Assembly: GCF_049116555.1 (NCBI RefSeq)
Contig: NZ_JAGDYT010000006.1
Coordinates: 124,001 to 188,000 of the forward strand
Length of the DNA stretch: 64,000 bases
Direction of reading: 5' to 3'
Origin: Maricaulis maris_C
Lineage (GTDB): Bacteria; Pseudomonadota; Alphaproteobacteria; Caulobacterales; Maricaulaceae
The notes under the pieces are model-generated. The model saw nothing but the letters and a program-made list of their open reading frames with translations. It searched no databases and was not told where the DNA came from. Within the stretch, counting starts at the first letter, position 1. The number at the start of each line of letters is the position of its first letter. The position numbers and the translations under genes were made by a program. Of this stretch, positions 43,198 through 52,067 are shown piece after piece.

Positions 43198-43928
43198 TCG
43201 TGACCCGGACAGTCGCCGTCATTCAGGCCCGCACCGGCTCCAACCGGCTGCCGGGCAAGATCCTGGAAACCCTGCACGACGATGTGTCGCTGCTGGCCTA
43301 TCAGTGCCGCCATCTGCGGGCCATTGAGGGTGTGGACGAACTGGTCATCGCGACCACGACCAATCCCGATGATGATGCGGTCGTGGCTCTGGCCGAGAGC
43401 GAGGGCATCCGTGTCTTCCGCGGCTCGGAAGAGGATGTGCTGTCGCGCTTCCTTCTGGTGGCCGAACACACGCTGGCAAAGACGCTGATCCGAATCACCT
43501 CGGACAGCCCGTTCCGCGACCCTGCCGTGATCGCCCGCTGCGTCGCCGAGCATCGGGCCCAGGGCGCCGAATATACCCGCCCCAGCGCCGGTCACCTGCC
43601 CAAGGGCCTGCGCGCCGAGGTCGTGGAGACCGCCGTCCTGCGTCAGCTCGACAGCGCCGCAGAGACGACCCCGCGCGATCGCGAGCATGTCACCGTCTTC
43701 ATTCGGGATCATCTCGACCGCTTCCGCTGTCACACGGTGGATTTTCCGGAGGCCCTGCATCGGCCGGAGTTTGATGTTTCGGTCGACACACAGGACGATC
43801 TCGCCCTGGTGCGGGTGCTCTATGCCAGCCTTGCGGAACGCGACTGGCCGGTCGACACGGCGCATTTGTGCCGCCTGCTCGACGAGACGCATGTGCTCAA
43901 ATCCATCCTCACAGACCTGGCCTCCTGA
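43194..43928 (+). CDS. pseF: Acylneuraminate cytidylyltransferase-like protein (PseF/FlmC, SpsF type)
   Basis: A 244-residue nucleotidyltransferase expected to activate the nonulosonic acid with CMP. ATG 43194 overlaps the stop before it. The nucleotide-binding start AVIQARTGSNRLPGKIL (about 7-23) and DELVIATTTNPDDDAVV, RITSDSPFRDP and the C-terminal PEFDVSVDTQDDLALV fit the SpsF/NeuA-like family. It lies just before pseI, as expected for the CMP-sugar step. Confidence 0.82.
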   Translation: MIVTRTVAVIQARTGSNRLPGKILETLHDDVSLLAYQCRHLRAIEGVDELVIATTTNPDDDAVVALAESEGIRVFRGSEEDVLSRFLLVAEHTLAKTLIRITSDSPFRDPAVIARCVAEHRAQGAEYTRPSAGHLPKGLRAEVVETAVLRQLDSAAETTPRDREHVTVFIRDHLDRFRCHTVDFPEALHRPEFDVSVDTQDDLALVRVLYASLAERDWPVDTAHLCRLLDETHVLKSILTDLAS

Positions 43929-43931
43929 CCC

Positions 43932-44849
43932 ATGACCCACATTGATGTGATCGCCGAAATCGGCTCCAACCACGGCGGCGATATCGACGTCGCCAAGCGT
44001 TATATCGGGGCCTGCGCCAAGGCCGGGGCCGATATCGTCAAATTCCAGACATTGAGCCGCGAGGGCCTCATCGCCCGCTTTGTGAAGGATGCGGACGGAC
44101 AGGTCGTGGAGAATCCGAAATTCGCCGCATTCGGCAATGCCGGCCTGCCCGATGACTGGCATGCGCCCTTGAAGGCCTGCGCCGAGGAGAATGGGGTGGA
44201 ATTCATGTCCACGCCCTTCTCGCTGGATGCTGTTGCACTGATGGAAGAGATCGGGGTCAAGCGCTACAAGATTGCCTCCGGCGACCTCACCTTCACACCA
44301 TTGCTGGAGGCCCTGGGCGCCACCGGCAAGCCGCTCATCCTGTCCACCGGCGCCAGTTATATGGATGAGGTCACCCAGGCCGTGGGCACGCTCAGCCGGA
44401 CCGGTTGCCCGAATCTGACGGTGCTGCACTGCGCCGCCAGTTATCCGCCCGCCTGGGAGGATCTTAACCTGACCGCGATCACGACGATGCGAAGGACGCT
44501 CGGCCTCCCGGTCGGCCTCTCCGATCACTCACCCGGTGCGATGGCACCAATCGCGGCGGCCGCCCTTGGTGCGGTCGTGATCGAGAAACATGTCACCTTC
44601 GATCGCACGACGCCCGGACCGGACCATCCCTTCGCCATGGAAATGGACGAACTGGCCGCCATGATCACCGATCTGCGCAATCTGGAAATTGCCCTGGGCG
44701 ATGGCGAGAAAAGGCCCGCCGCGAGCGAGATCAATCGCCGCCGCAATCTGCGCCGCGGCCGCTATGACGCCGCCACCGGAAAGCCGGACGAAAACGGCAC
44801 CGACTGGCTGCGCCCACAACACGCTCCGGATGACCGCGCGGAATCCTGA
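43932..44849 (+). CDS. pseI: Pseudaminic acid synthase-like protein, SAF domain truncated
   Basis: The NeuB/PseI family condenses phosphoenolpyruvate with the trideoxy sugar. The 305-residue protein has the full TIM-barrel motifs AEIGSNHGGD, STPFSLDAV, KIASGDLTF, LSTGASYMDEV, LHCAASYP, GLSDHSPG and EKHVTFDRTTPGPDHPFAME. Family members are usually about 340-350 residues with a C-terminal antifreeze-like (SAF) domain. Here the sequence stops soon after NRRRNLRRGRYDAATGKP, so most of that domain is missing. It ends the flmG operon 3 bp after the pseF-like gene. Confidence 0.85.
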   Translation: MTHIDVIAEIGSNHGGDIDVAKRYIGACAKAGADIVKFQTLSREGLIARFVKDADGQVVENPKFAAFGNAGLPDDWHAPLKACAEENGVEFMSTPFSLDAVALMEEIGVKRYKIASGDLTFTPLLEALGATGKPLILSTGASYMDEVTQAVGTLSRTGCPNLTVLHCAASYPPAWEDLNLTAITTMRRTLGLPVGLSDHSPGAMAPIAAAALGAVVIEKHVTFDRTTPGPDHPFAMEMDELAAMITDLRNLEIALGDGEKRPAASEINRRRNLRRGRYDAATGKPDENGTDWLRPQHAPDDRAES

Positions 44850-44858
44850 GCCCCGCCT

Positions 44859-45167
44859 TCAATCCATCGGCGCCCACATCTGGATGGTGTCGTACAGGCC
44901 TTCCCAATCGGGATTGGTGCGCTCGATCAGATTGATCTTCCATTGGCGATGCCAGTTTTTCAGGCGCTTTTCGCGTTCGATAGCGAAACCGAAATCCTGG
45001 TGAAATTCATACCAGACTAGGCGATTGACCCTGTACATGCGGGTGAAGGCGGCCCCCTTGCCTTCCTTGTGCAGCATGATCCGCATCGCGATATTGCCCG
45101 TCACACCGATATGGAGCGTGCCGTTTCGTTGGCTGGCGAGGATGGAGACGCAGGGATGCTGGGCCAT
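44859..45167 (-). CDS. GIY-YIG nuclease-like protein with altered motif
   Basis: A 102-residue single-domain protein of the small GIY-YIG group. It has VSILASQRNGTLHIGVTGNIAMRI, then KEGKGAAFTRMYRVNRLVWYE and REKRLKNWHRQWKINLIE, the normal order of family motifs. The two motif tyrosines are changed (VSIL for VYIL, LHIG for LYIG), while the Arg near 29 and Glu near 65 are kept. Nuclease activity may be reduced. It converges with pseI. Confidence 0.75.
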   Translation of the reverse strand: MAQHPCVSILASQRNGTLHIGVTGNIAMRIMLHKEGKGAAFTRMYRVNRLVWYEFHQDFGFAIEREKRLKNWHRQWKINLIERTNPDWEGLYDTIQMWAPMD

Positions 45168-45244
45168 ACTTGGACTTTAACGCGAGCTTGTTGACCCACC
45201 CGTGATTTCGGTCATGCGAACTCACTTTTTCCGCCTCCTCCAAA

Positions 45245-45348
45245 CGTCATCCTGACGAAGGTCAGGACCCAGTTCATAAGACTGAGTACATCCAACTGGG
45301 GCGCCATCACGCTCTATGATCTGGGCCCTGACCTTCGTCAGGGTGACG
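45245..45348. repeat. Inverted-repeat element with CGTCATCCTGACGAAGG arms
   Basis: The 28-bp arms at 45245-45272 and 45321-45348 are reverse complements with two mismatches, separated by 48 bp. The left arm recurs at 12609-12636. The flanks TCCAAA and TTTGGA extend the symmetry. It is a small dispersed noncoding element (REP/MITE-like); no transposase is nearby. The rest of the 276-bp gap up to the cupin gene holds a terminator. Confidence 0.8.
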
Positions 45349-45394
45349 CTTGTTTGGAGCATCGCATGAAGGCTGGAAGTCGACGTGTTAAAAC

Positions 45395-45425
45395 AAAAAA
45401 GGGGTGCCCGGAGGCGCCCCTTTTT
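45395..45425. terminator. Bidirectional-looking terminator after cupin gene
   Basis: GGGGTGCCC and GGCGCCCC pair in a GC-rich hairpin flanked by six A on one side and five T on the other. It would end the cupin transcript from the minus strand, and could work on the plus strand too. Confidence 0.85.
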
Positions 45426-45443
45426 GTTTCGGCAGACCCGCCC

Positions 45444-46157
45444 CTATTTGGTGCGGATCGAGTCGATTTTCGATGCAGAGACACCGTCGACGATCGTGCG
45501 ATTGATCATCGGGTGGTTCTCATCCTGGGGACCGAAATCACTGTCCGGATGATAGGCAATCACCCGCATCTCGCTGTCGAAGGTGCGGAATTTGTGATGC
45601 CCCTCATAGGGAATGCGGAACATCACGCCCGGCTCGAGCGGGATGATACCCTCCGGCGTCTCGCATTCACCGCGCCCCGAATAGACCACACCGATCCGGT
45701 CGGACGGGTGGGTGTGAGAGGTCTGGTCAATGCCGGGCGGGAAATAGAGCAGGTTGAGGCAGGGATCGCCCATCTTGACCGGCGCGATCAGCAGGCTGTC
45801 GGTGCAGCCATCGATATATTTGAGGCGCCCCTGCGGTTCGACCGGTCCGCCGATCGTGAAAAACGCCTGGTGGAACTCGCGGGCCATGACGATCCCGCGG
45901 CCACCGGAAACGGTGAGCGCGTTATTGGCCGAGAAATACATCCCCGCCCGGAGCGTGAATTGTCCCGAGGCGGTGACAAGCGTTGCCTCGCCGTCCTGGA
46001 CAAAGCCGAAATAGGCCGTGTTCACATTGCCCAGTTCAAGCCTTTCGCCATCCCAGGCATGCAGAGTGGTCGGGAAATTGGGATCACAATCCGCAACCTT
46101 CCCGGTCAGCCATTCGAAGGCGTAAAAATTCTGGGTCCGCATCATCCCGTCAGCCAT
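45444..46157 (-). CDS. Cupin-domain protein
   Basis: A 237-residue protein. ATG 46157 (MADGMMRT) follows AGGA; the longer open frame is not supported. Two cupin-like halves are visible. The second has the metal-site pattern SHTHPSDRIGVVYSGRGECETPEG (about 143-166) and later GHHKFRTFDSEMRVIAYH. It could be an isomerase or dioxygenase-like enzyme, but no substrate is evident. Single gene with its own terminator. Confidence 0.7.
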   Translation of the reverse strand: MADGMMRTQNFYAFEWLTGKVADCDPNFPTTLHAWDGERLELGNVNTAYFGFVQDGEATLVTASGQFTLRAGMYFSANNALTVSGGRGIVMAREFHQAFFTIGGPVEPQGRLKYIDGCTDSLLIAPVKMGDPCLNLLYFPPGIDQTSHTHPSDRIGVVYSGRGECETPEGIIPLEPGVMFRIPYEGHHKFRTFDSEMRVIAYHPDSDFGPQDENHPMINRTIVDGVSASKIDSIRTK

Positions 46158-46301
46158 GGATCCTGCACCTTTTTCATCATGCAACCACACTCGACGGGAT
46201 TCGTCTTTACAGTCCCTTAATCGACGCGTGTCGGTGGCGAATACAAAATTAACGGGTTCAGCCCTCTGGAGACATGCGACCAATCGCGCTAGATCGCTGG
46301 C

Positions 46302-47180
46302 ATGCGCTTTGAAGGAACAGATCAGTACGTTGCTGATGGTGAACTGAGTGCCGCGGTCAACGCCGCGGTTGCTCTCGAGCGCCCGCTACTCGTCAAGGGC
46401 GAGCCGGGCACGGGCAAGACGGAATTGGCCAAGCAGGTCGCCCAGGCGATGGGCATGCCGCTGATAGAATGGCACATCAAGTCGACCACAAAGGCCCGCC
46501 AGGGCCTGTATGAGTATGATGCCGTGGCGCGCCTGCGCGACAGTCAGCTCGGCGATGACCGGGTGCACGACATCAACAACTACATCCGCAAGGGCAAGCT
46601 GTGGGAGGCCTTCGCCGCCCCCGAGCGGTCCGTCCTGCTGATCGACGAGATCGACAAGGCCGATATCGAATTCCCCAACGACCTCCTGCAGGAGCTCGAC
46701 CGGATGGAATTCCATGTCTACGAGACCGGCGAGACGATCACCGCCAAGAACCGCCCGGTCATCATCATCACCTCGAACAATGAGAAGGAATTGCCGGACG
46801 CCTTCCTGCGCCGCTGCTTCTTCCATTTCATCGCCTTCCCCGACGAATCAACCATGCGCAAGATCGTCGAGGTCCATTATCCGGGCCTGAAGGGACGCCT
46901 CCTGTCTGAAGCGCTGACGCTTTTCTACCAGATCCGCGATGTGCCCGGCGTCAAGAAGAAGCCCTCGACCTCGGAACTCCTGGACTGGCTGAAACTTCTC
47001 CTCGTCGAGGATATCGACGCTTCGGTCCTGGCTGAACGCGATCCGCGCAAGCTGATCCCGCCGCTGCACGGTGCCCTGCTGAAGAACGAGCAGGACGTGA
47101 TTCTGTTCGAAAAGCTCGCCTTCATGGCGCGCCGCCCGGGTGGCCCGGGCGAGGGCCCGCGCGGGCCGGGGGCGGCTTAG
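46302..47180 (+). CDS. MoxR-family AAA+ ATPase
   Basis: A 292-residue AAA+ ATPase with Walker A GEPGTGKT (about 32-39), Walker B LLIDEIDK (about 112-119), sensor IIITSNNEKELPDAFLRRC and an arginine-rich C-terminal lid. MoxR ATPases work with a VWA/CoxE protein as a chaperone-like pair for metalloenzyme maturation or envelope functions. The likely partner (55498-56673) is 8.3 kb away rather than next door. Start ATG 46302 has no clear ribosome-binding site. Confidence 0.88.
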   Translation: MRFEGTDQYVADGELSAAVNAAVALERPLLVKGEPGTGKTELAKQVAQAMGMPLIEWHIKSTTKARQGLYEYDAVARLRDSQLGDDRVHDINNYIRKGKLWEAFAAPERSVLLIDEIDKADIEFPNDLLQELDRMEFHVYETGETITAKNRPVIIITSNNEKELPDAFLRRCFFHFIAFPDESTMRKIVEVHYPGLKGRLLSEALTLFYQIRDVPGVKKKPSTSELLDWLKLLLVEDIDASVLAERDPRKLIPPLHGALLKNEQDVILFEKLAFMARRPGGPGEGPRGPGAA

Positions 47181-47266
47181 CCCCGCGATTGCCGCAACGC
47201 AGCCTTGCCGTCGCCCAAAAAGCATTTGAAGGTCGCAGGACCGAAAATTGCCCAAAGGGGGACGGC

Positions 47267-48697
47267 ATGCGGCATCATCTTCTTTCAGGCATCGCGGCGA
47301 TGGCCGTTCTCGCGCCACTGGCACACGCCCAGACCGAGACGAGTGACGCCTATGTCGAGGCCGCCATCGCAACTTATCGCGACGGCGATACAGACGAAGC
47401 GTTGCGGCAGGCCGAAGCGGCTGTGGCCGCGGCCCAGTCTCCCGCCGAGGCGTTCAATGCCAGCATTCTCTATGGCGACCTGCGGCTTGCAGTCACCGAC
47501 CTGCAGGGCGCATACGAGCTGTTCAGCCGGGCAGTCGAAATCGTCGAGACCAATGACGCTGAAAATCTCGAAGCGCTCGATATCGCGCTGACCCGCCAAG
47601 CCAACGCCGCGCTCCAGCTAGGCCGGCGCGCAGAATGGCAAGCCATCGGCGACCGCCTGCTGGAACTCAATCGCGCCCAGGACGAATGGCAATGGCGTTT
47701 CGAGGACGAAAACGCGGTTACCCACCGTTTCACCAGCTATTATTGCCCGTCAGACTCCGGGCCTTTCGTTCGCCGCGAAATGATCAGCTTCGATGCGCGC
47801 GGCACCGACGTCGCCTGCAGTTATGCGGTTCGCAATCAACAAAACCCGACGATCACCATTCATATGTACCACACGCCGGAGTCCTCACAGGAGCAGAGCT
47901 TCGAAGCGGCCATGACAAGCATGCGCCGGAACTTCAACACGGCTCGCGACGTTGAAGCCGGCACCACCGAACTGGGCGGCGTTCCGGTTCGCTATACACT
48001 GCTCGAGCAGAACGGCACGCAGAGTGGCACCTGGACCAGTTGGATCAATGGCTGGACCCTGAAGTTGCGCATGACCCATTATGGCGAGCTGACCCGTGCC
48101 GATTTCGATGCGGCGGCAGAGCTCACCTTCTCCGGAGCATCCGCCATGCAGGCCCACCTGGAAACATGTCGCGCCATCGAGGGCTCAGACACGGCTGAAT
48201 TCCAGCAGGCCTCGTCCGACATGGGTGCCTCGCTGGAGAACGCGCTGATGATGTCACTACTGGCCGCGCCGGAGACGGACCCGGTCTCCCGAGACTCGCT
48301 GTCCTGCTATCTTGGAGCAGCCGAATTCCGACCGCGTGGTGGCGTGCTCAGCGCCATACTCGGCCCGGACGGAACGCCGATCGCCTATCGCGCCTCTCCC
48401 ACCGGTGATCCGATGATTCGTATCGAGGCCGGAGAGAGCTCCAACCTGCTGGCCATCAGCCGCGGCGAAGACGAGGACAGGGCCGTCGTCTCGCTAACCC
48501 TGTCGACGGCCGATGGCCGCGGTTCCTACGGCAGCTTCACGGAATGGCCCAGCCCGCAGCGCTTTGCGGAGACGATAGACCAGCTCCTGCGTGAGAACTG
48601 GTCCGTCACCAATTGGGTCCGCTATGCGGACGGGGGTGCGCAAATCACACTGGGGGGCGATGGCCCTGCGGGTGACAGTAATTCCGAACCCGACTAG
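47267..48697 (+). CDS. Exported protein with N-terminal TPR-like helices, unknown function
   Basis: A 476-residue protein starting at ATG 47267, after AAAGGGGG. The signal peptide ends near AHA-QT (residue 22). Residues about 26-125 form TPR-like helices (AIATYRDGDTDEALRQAEAAVAAA). The remainder is beta-rich and contains several cysteines that could form disulfides (YYCPSD, DVACSY, LETCRA, LSCYLG). I do not recognise a family. It lies between moxR and the rest of the inserted block. Confidence 0.65.
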   Translation: MRHHLLSGIAAMAVLAPLAHAQTETSDAYVEAAIATYRDGDTDEALRQAEAAVAAAQSPAEAFNASILYGDLRLAVTDLQGAYELFSRAVEIVETNDAENLEALDIALTRQANAALQLGRRAEWQAIGDRLLELNRAQDEWQWRFEDENAVTHRFTSYYCPSDSGPFVRREMISFDARGTDVACSYAVRNQQNPTITIHMYHTPESSQEQSFEAAMTSMRRNFNTARDVEAGTTELGGVPVRYTLLEQNGTQSGTWTSWINGWTLKLRMTHYGELTRADFDAAAELTFSGASAMQAHLETCRAIEGSDTAEFQQASSDMGASLENALMMSLLAAPETDPVSRDSLSCYLGAAEFRPRGGVLSAILGPDGTPIAYRASPTGDPMIRIEAGESSNLLAISRGEDEDRAVVSLTLSTADGRGSYGSFTEWPSPQRFAETIDQLLRENWSVTNWVRYADGGAQITLGGDGPAGDSNSEPD

Positions 48698-48825
48698 CAT
48701 CGACCCTCGCCACGCGCCGGACACAGGAGAGCGCTCAAATGAACAATCGCGGCTAGACCGCGCCTGGCCGGGAGACCGGGGGCGCGTTTCGATCATTTGA
48801 AACCCCTCATGCCCGGAGTCTGTTC

Positions 48826-49494
48826 ATGACGGCCTCACACGAAACTTCCGCCTTCGACCACCCTGCTCTTGATCCCATGAACCGGTCGCCCATGCCGGCA
48901 GCGCCGAGCATGGCCTATCTCAAGCCGCTGGTGGCCGGCCATCCCAAGGTCACGGCCGGCGAATACAGCTATATCCATTCCTTCGATGACCCGGCCCGCT
49001 TTGCCGAGACCCAGCTCAAATACGCCTTCGACTTCATCGAGGATCGTCTGGTGATCGGCAAGTTCTGCTCGATCGCGGCGGACGCGACCTTCGTCCTCAA
49101 TGGCGGCAATCATTTTGCCGACCGGCTGTCGAGCTATCCCTTCCCGATTTTCGGGGGCTGGGGTGAACCAGATCCAGGACCGTGGCCGAACAAGGGGGCG
49201 ATCACGATCGGCCATGATGTCTGGATCGGCTGGGATGCGGTGATCATGCCCGGTGTGACGATCGGCCATGGCGCCATCATCGCCGCCAAATCCGTCGTCA
49301 CACGCGATGTCGATCCCTACACGATCATCGGCGGCAATCCGGCCACGCCTATTCGCAAACGCCTGCCCGAGGCCGATATCGAGCGCCTGCTGACGCTCGC
49401 CTGGTGGGACTGGCCTGTCGAGACGATCCGCGCGGCATCCAAGGCCCTGATGACGGCGGATGTGGAAGCGTTGGAGCGGTTTTCGCCCGACTGA
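48826..49494 (+). CDS. CatB-like hexapeptide-repeat acetyltransferase
   Basis: A 222-residue left-handed beta-helix acyltransferase of the xenobiotic acetyltransferase (XAT) group. It has VIGKFCSIAADATFVLNGGNH (about 75-95), the hexapeptide repeats IGHDVWIGWDAVIMPGVTIGHGAIIAAKSVV, and VDPYTIIGGNPATPIRKR. The loop His in GGNH is the usual catalytic base. Some relatives acetylate antibiotics and others modify sugars; this one cannot be assigned. CGGAG precedes the ATG. Confidence 0.82.
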   Translation: MTASHETSAFDHPALDPMNRSPMPAAPSMAYLKPLVAGHPKVTAGEYSYIHSFDDPARFAETQLKYAFDFIEDRLVIGKFCSIAADATFVLNGGNHFADRLSSYPFPIFGGWGEPDPGPWPNKGAITIGHDVWIGWDAVIMPGVTIGHGAIIAAKSVVTRDVDPYTIIGGNPATPIRKRLPEADIERLLTLAWWDWPVETIRAASKALMTADVEALERFSPD

Positions 49495-49695
49495 TCCGCG
49501 CCACGCACAGCCTTGTCTCTGCCCGGGCGCGCCGTTCACAGCGGCCCGCGCGGCGTGCCGCGGCTGCACAAAACCGGAAACTGTTTCTGTTTCTGATTGT
49601 CTATCGCTTCCAGATATGGAAATTTGTGGCACAACAGAGGGACAGGGCGCCACAGTCTGACGACTCAAGCGCGGGCGTAAGCCGGGGAGAAGGCA

Positions 49696-50934
49696 ATGAA
49701 AATGACGCGATATCTGATTGTGGGCGCTGCTGCGCTGGTTCTGACCGCTTGCGGTAATGGCGGCCAGGACGGACGCGATGTCTCTGAAGCGGACGGGGAT
49801 TATCAGTCAGTTCTGCTGGAGCAGTTGATCGACGCCCAACCCGGTGACGTCATCGAGATCCCGGCCGGCGTCTACAGCTTCAACCGCTCACTGAGCCTCA
49901 ATGTCGATGGCGTGACCATTCGCGGCGCCGGCATGGACCAGACCATCCTCAACTTCCAGGGCCAGATCGCCGGGGCGGAAGGCCTGATCGTCACCGCCAA
50001 TGACTTCACCCTGGAAGACCTCGCCATCGAGGACACGTCCGGCGACGGGCTGAAAGTGAATGGCGGCGAGAACATCATCATTCGCGGCGTTCGCGTCGAA
50101 TGGACGAATGGCTATTCAACCGAGAATGGCGCCTACGGCATCTATCCGGTCCAGACGACCAATGTCCTCGTCGAGAATACGGTTGCGATCGGCGCCTCCG
50201 ATGCCGGCATCTATGTCGGCCAGTCGCGCAATGTGGTCGTCCGCAACAGCCGTGCCGAATACAATGTCGCCGGTATCGAGATCGAGAATTGCATCGGTGC
50301 CGATGTCTACGGCAATACCGCGACCAACAATACGGGCGGCATCCTGGTCTTCAACATGCCGAACCTGCCGCAGCCGGGCTATCACACCCGCGTCTATGAC
50401 AATGATATCTTCGAGAACAATACCGAGAATTTCGGCCATGCCGGCACACCGGTCGCCAGCGTCCCGGCCGGCTCGGGCATTGTCATCAATTCCAACGACC
50501 AGGTCGAGATTTTCAACAATCGCATCTCGGACAATGACACCGCCAATATCATCATCTCCAGCCTGCACTCGACCGGCTATTCCGATTACTCGGTGCAAAG
50601 TGATTTCGATCCCTATCCCGAAACGATCTGGATCCATGACAACACATATTCCGGTGGCGGCACTTCGCCGGACGGGCTTGACCTGACAGCGCTGAAAATC
50701 GCCATGTTCGGCCTCAACGGCGCCCTGCCCGACGTCTTGTTCGACGGCTTTGTCGATGACGCGAAACTCGTCGATGGTGTCCTGCCGGACGCGCTGCGTA
50801 TCTGCGTGGCCGACGATGTCGACGTTCTCAATGCCGACGGTCCCAATGGCTATGGCGCACCGCGGATCGAGACCGAGGCCTTCCGCTGCACGCTGGACGA
50901 CCTCGCGCCGGTCGAGCTGGCCCTCGCTGACTGA
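49696..50934 (+). CDS. Parallel beta-helix lipoprotein (TIGR03805 type)
   Basis: A 412-residue outer-envelope lipoprotein with lipobox LTAC (Cys19) and a right-handed parallel beta-helix made of repeats such as VTIRGAGMDQTILNF, ENIIIRGVRVEWTNG, TNVLVENTVAIGASDAGIYVGQSRNVVVRNS and VEIFNNRISDNDTANIII. Proteins of this type are typically encoded next to an HNE_0200/SO_2930-type diheme cytochrome in marine bacteria, and that gene follows 14 bp later. Substrate unknown; carbohydrate or other surface ligand binding is possible. Confidence 0.82.
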   Translation: MKMTRYLIVGAAALVLTACGNGGQDGRDVSEADGDYQSVLLEQLIDAQPGDVIEIPAGVYSFNRSLSLNVDGVTIRGAGMDQTILNFQGQIAGAEGLIVTANDFTLEDLAIEDTSGDGLKVNGGENIIIRGVRVEWTNGYSTENGAYGIYPVQTTNVLVENTVAIGASDAGIYVGQSRNVVVRNSRAEYNVAGIEIENCIGADVYGNTATNNTGGILVFNMPNLPQPGYHTRVYDNDIFENNTENFGHAGTPVASVPAGSGIVINSNDQVEIFNNRISDNDTANIIISSLHSTGYSDYSVQSDFDPYPETIWIHDNTYSGGGTSPDGLDLTALKIAMFGLNGALPDVLFDGFVDDAKLVDGVLPDALRICVADDVDVLNADGPNGYGAPRIETEAFRCTLDDLAPVELALAD

Positions 50935-50948
50935 TCAGGACCAACGAC

Positions 50949-52067
50949 ATGTTTCGCCGACTGACCCTCATGCTCGTGCTGGGCATGGCCGCCTGCTCGC
51001 CCAGCGAACCGGCGCCACAATTCCATGCGGTCGACACGCCCCGGCTCCTGTCTGAATGGGGCCAGGTCGGGATTAGCGGCGAAACCCTGCGACTGGGCGA
51101 GGGTGTTGTGGCCTATGACCTCAACACCCCGCTCTTCACCGACTACGCGCTGAAACTGCGCACGATCTGGATGCCGGAGGGTATGCAGGCCGGTTATCGG
51201 GAACACGAAACGCTCGATTTCCCTGTCGGAACGGTCATCACCAAGACCTTCTACTACCCGCTGGCCGAACAAGCGGGGGCCGTCCTGCGCGGCGACGGTC
51301 ATGCCCTGATCGACGCCGAGGGCGATCTCGACCTGTCCCGGGTCCAGCTGATCGAGACACGCATCCTCGTTCACCGCGAAGACGGCTGGGCGGCCCTGCC
51401 CTATCGCTGGAATGACGACCAGAGCGAAGCCGTGCTGCATCGCTATGGCGATATCGTGCCCTTGACCCTGGTCGGGACTGACGGCGAGGCGCAGGATTTC
51501 AATTATGTGATGCCGGATGTGAACCAGTGCGCCAGTTGCCATGCGCCGGATTCCAATACCCGGATCATCTCACCCATCGGCCCCAAACCGCGGCATCTCA
51601 ACCGCGACTTCGCCTATCCCGGCGGCCCGATGAACCAGCTCGACTATCTCACCGAAGTCGGCTTCCTGACCGGCGCGCCGGCACCGGCAGACGCGCCACG
51701 CAATGCCGATTGGACAGATCTCAACGCGACGCTTGAAGACCGCGCCCGCGCGTATCTCGATGCCAATTGCTCACATTGCCACAGCCCGGTCGGTCCGGCC
51801 GACACATCAGGCCTCGATCTTGAACCGGGTATCGCCCACGGGCCCGCTCTTGGAATCTGCAAACTGCCTATCGCGGCCGGCGCGGGTACCGGTGATCGCC
51901 AGCATGACATCGTTCCCGGCCAGCCGGACGAGTCCATTCTTCTCTTCCGTCTCGACAATATCGAGCCGGACCAGATGATGCCGGAAGTGGGGCGCTCGAC
52001 CATACACACCGAAGGCGTCGATCTGATCCGGGCCTGGATTGAAAGCTTGCCTGGCGATTGTGACTGA
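50949..52067 (+). CDS. HNE_0200/SO_2930-type diheme c-type cytochrome lipoprotein
   Basis: A 372-residue exported protein with lipobox MAAC (about Cys16). Two heme c motifs are present: CASCH (about 195) and CSHCH (about 275). The N-terminal half has the family patterns YDLNTPLFTDYALKLRTIWMP, GTVITKTFYYP and YRWNDDQSEA. It is encoded directly after the beta-helix gene, the expected pair, and probably co-transcribed. A redox role in the periplasm is likely, but the reaction is unknown. Its stop abuts the convergent tetR stop. Confidence 0.85.
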   Translation: MFRRLTLMLVLGMAACSPSEPAPQFHAVDTPRLLSEWGQVGISGETLRLGEGVVAYDLNTPLFTDYALKLRTIWMPEGMQAGYREHETLDFPVGTVITKTFYYPLAEQAGAVLRGDGHALIDAEGDLDLSRVQLIETRILVHREDGWAALPYRWNDDQSEAVLHRYGDIVPLTLVGTDGEAQDFNYVMPDVNQCASCHAPDSNTRIISPIGPKPRHLNRDFAYPGGPMNQLDYLTEVGFLTGAPAPADAPRNADWTDLNATLEDRARAYLDANCSHCHSPVGPADTSGLDLEPGIAHGPALGICKLPIAAGAGTGDRQHDIVPGQPDESILLFRLDNIEPDQMMPEVGRSTIHTEGVDLIRAWIESLPGDCD

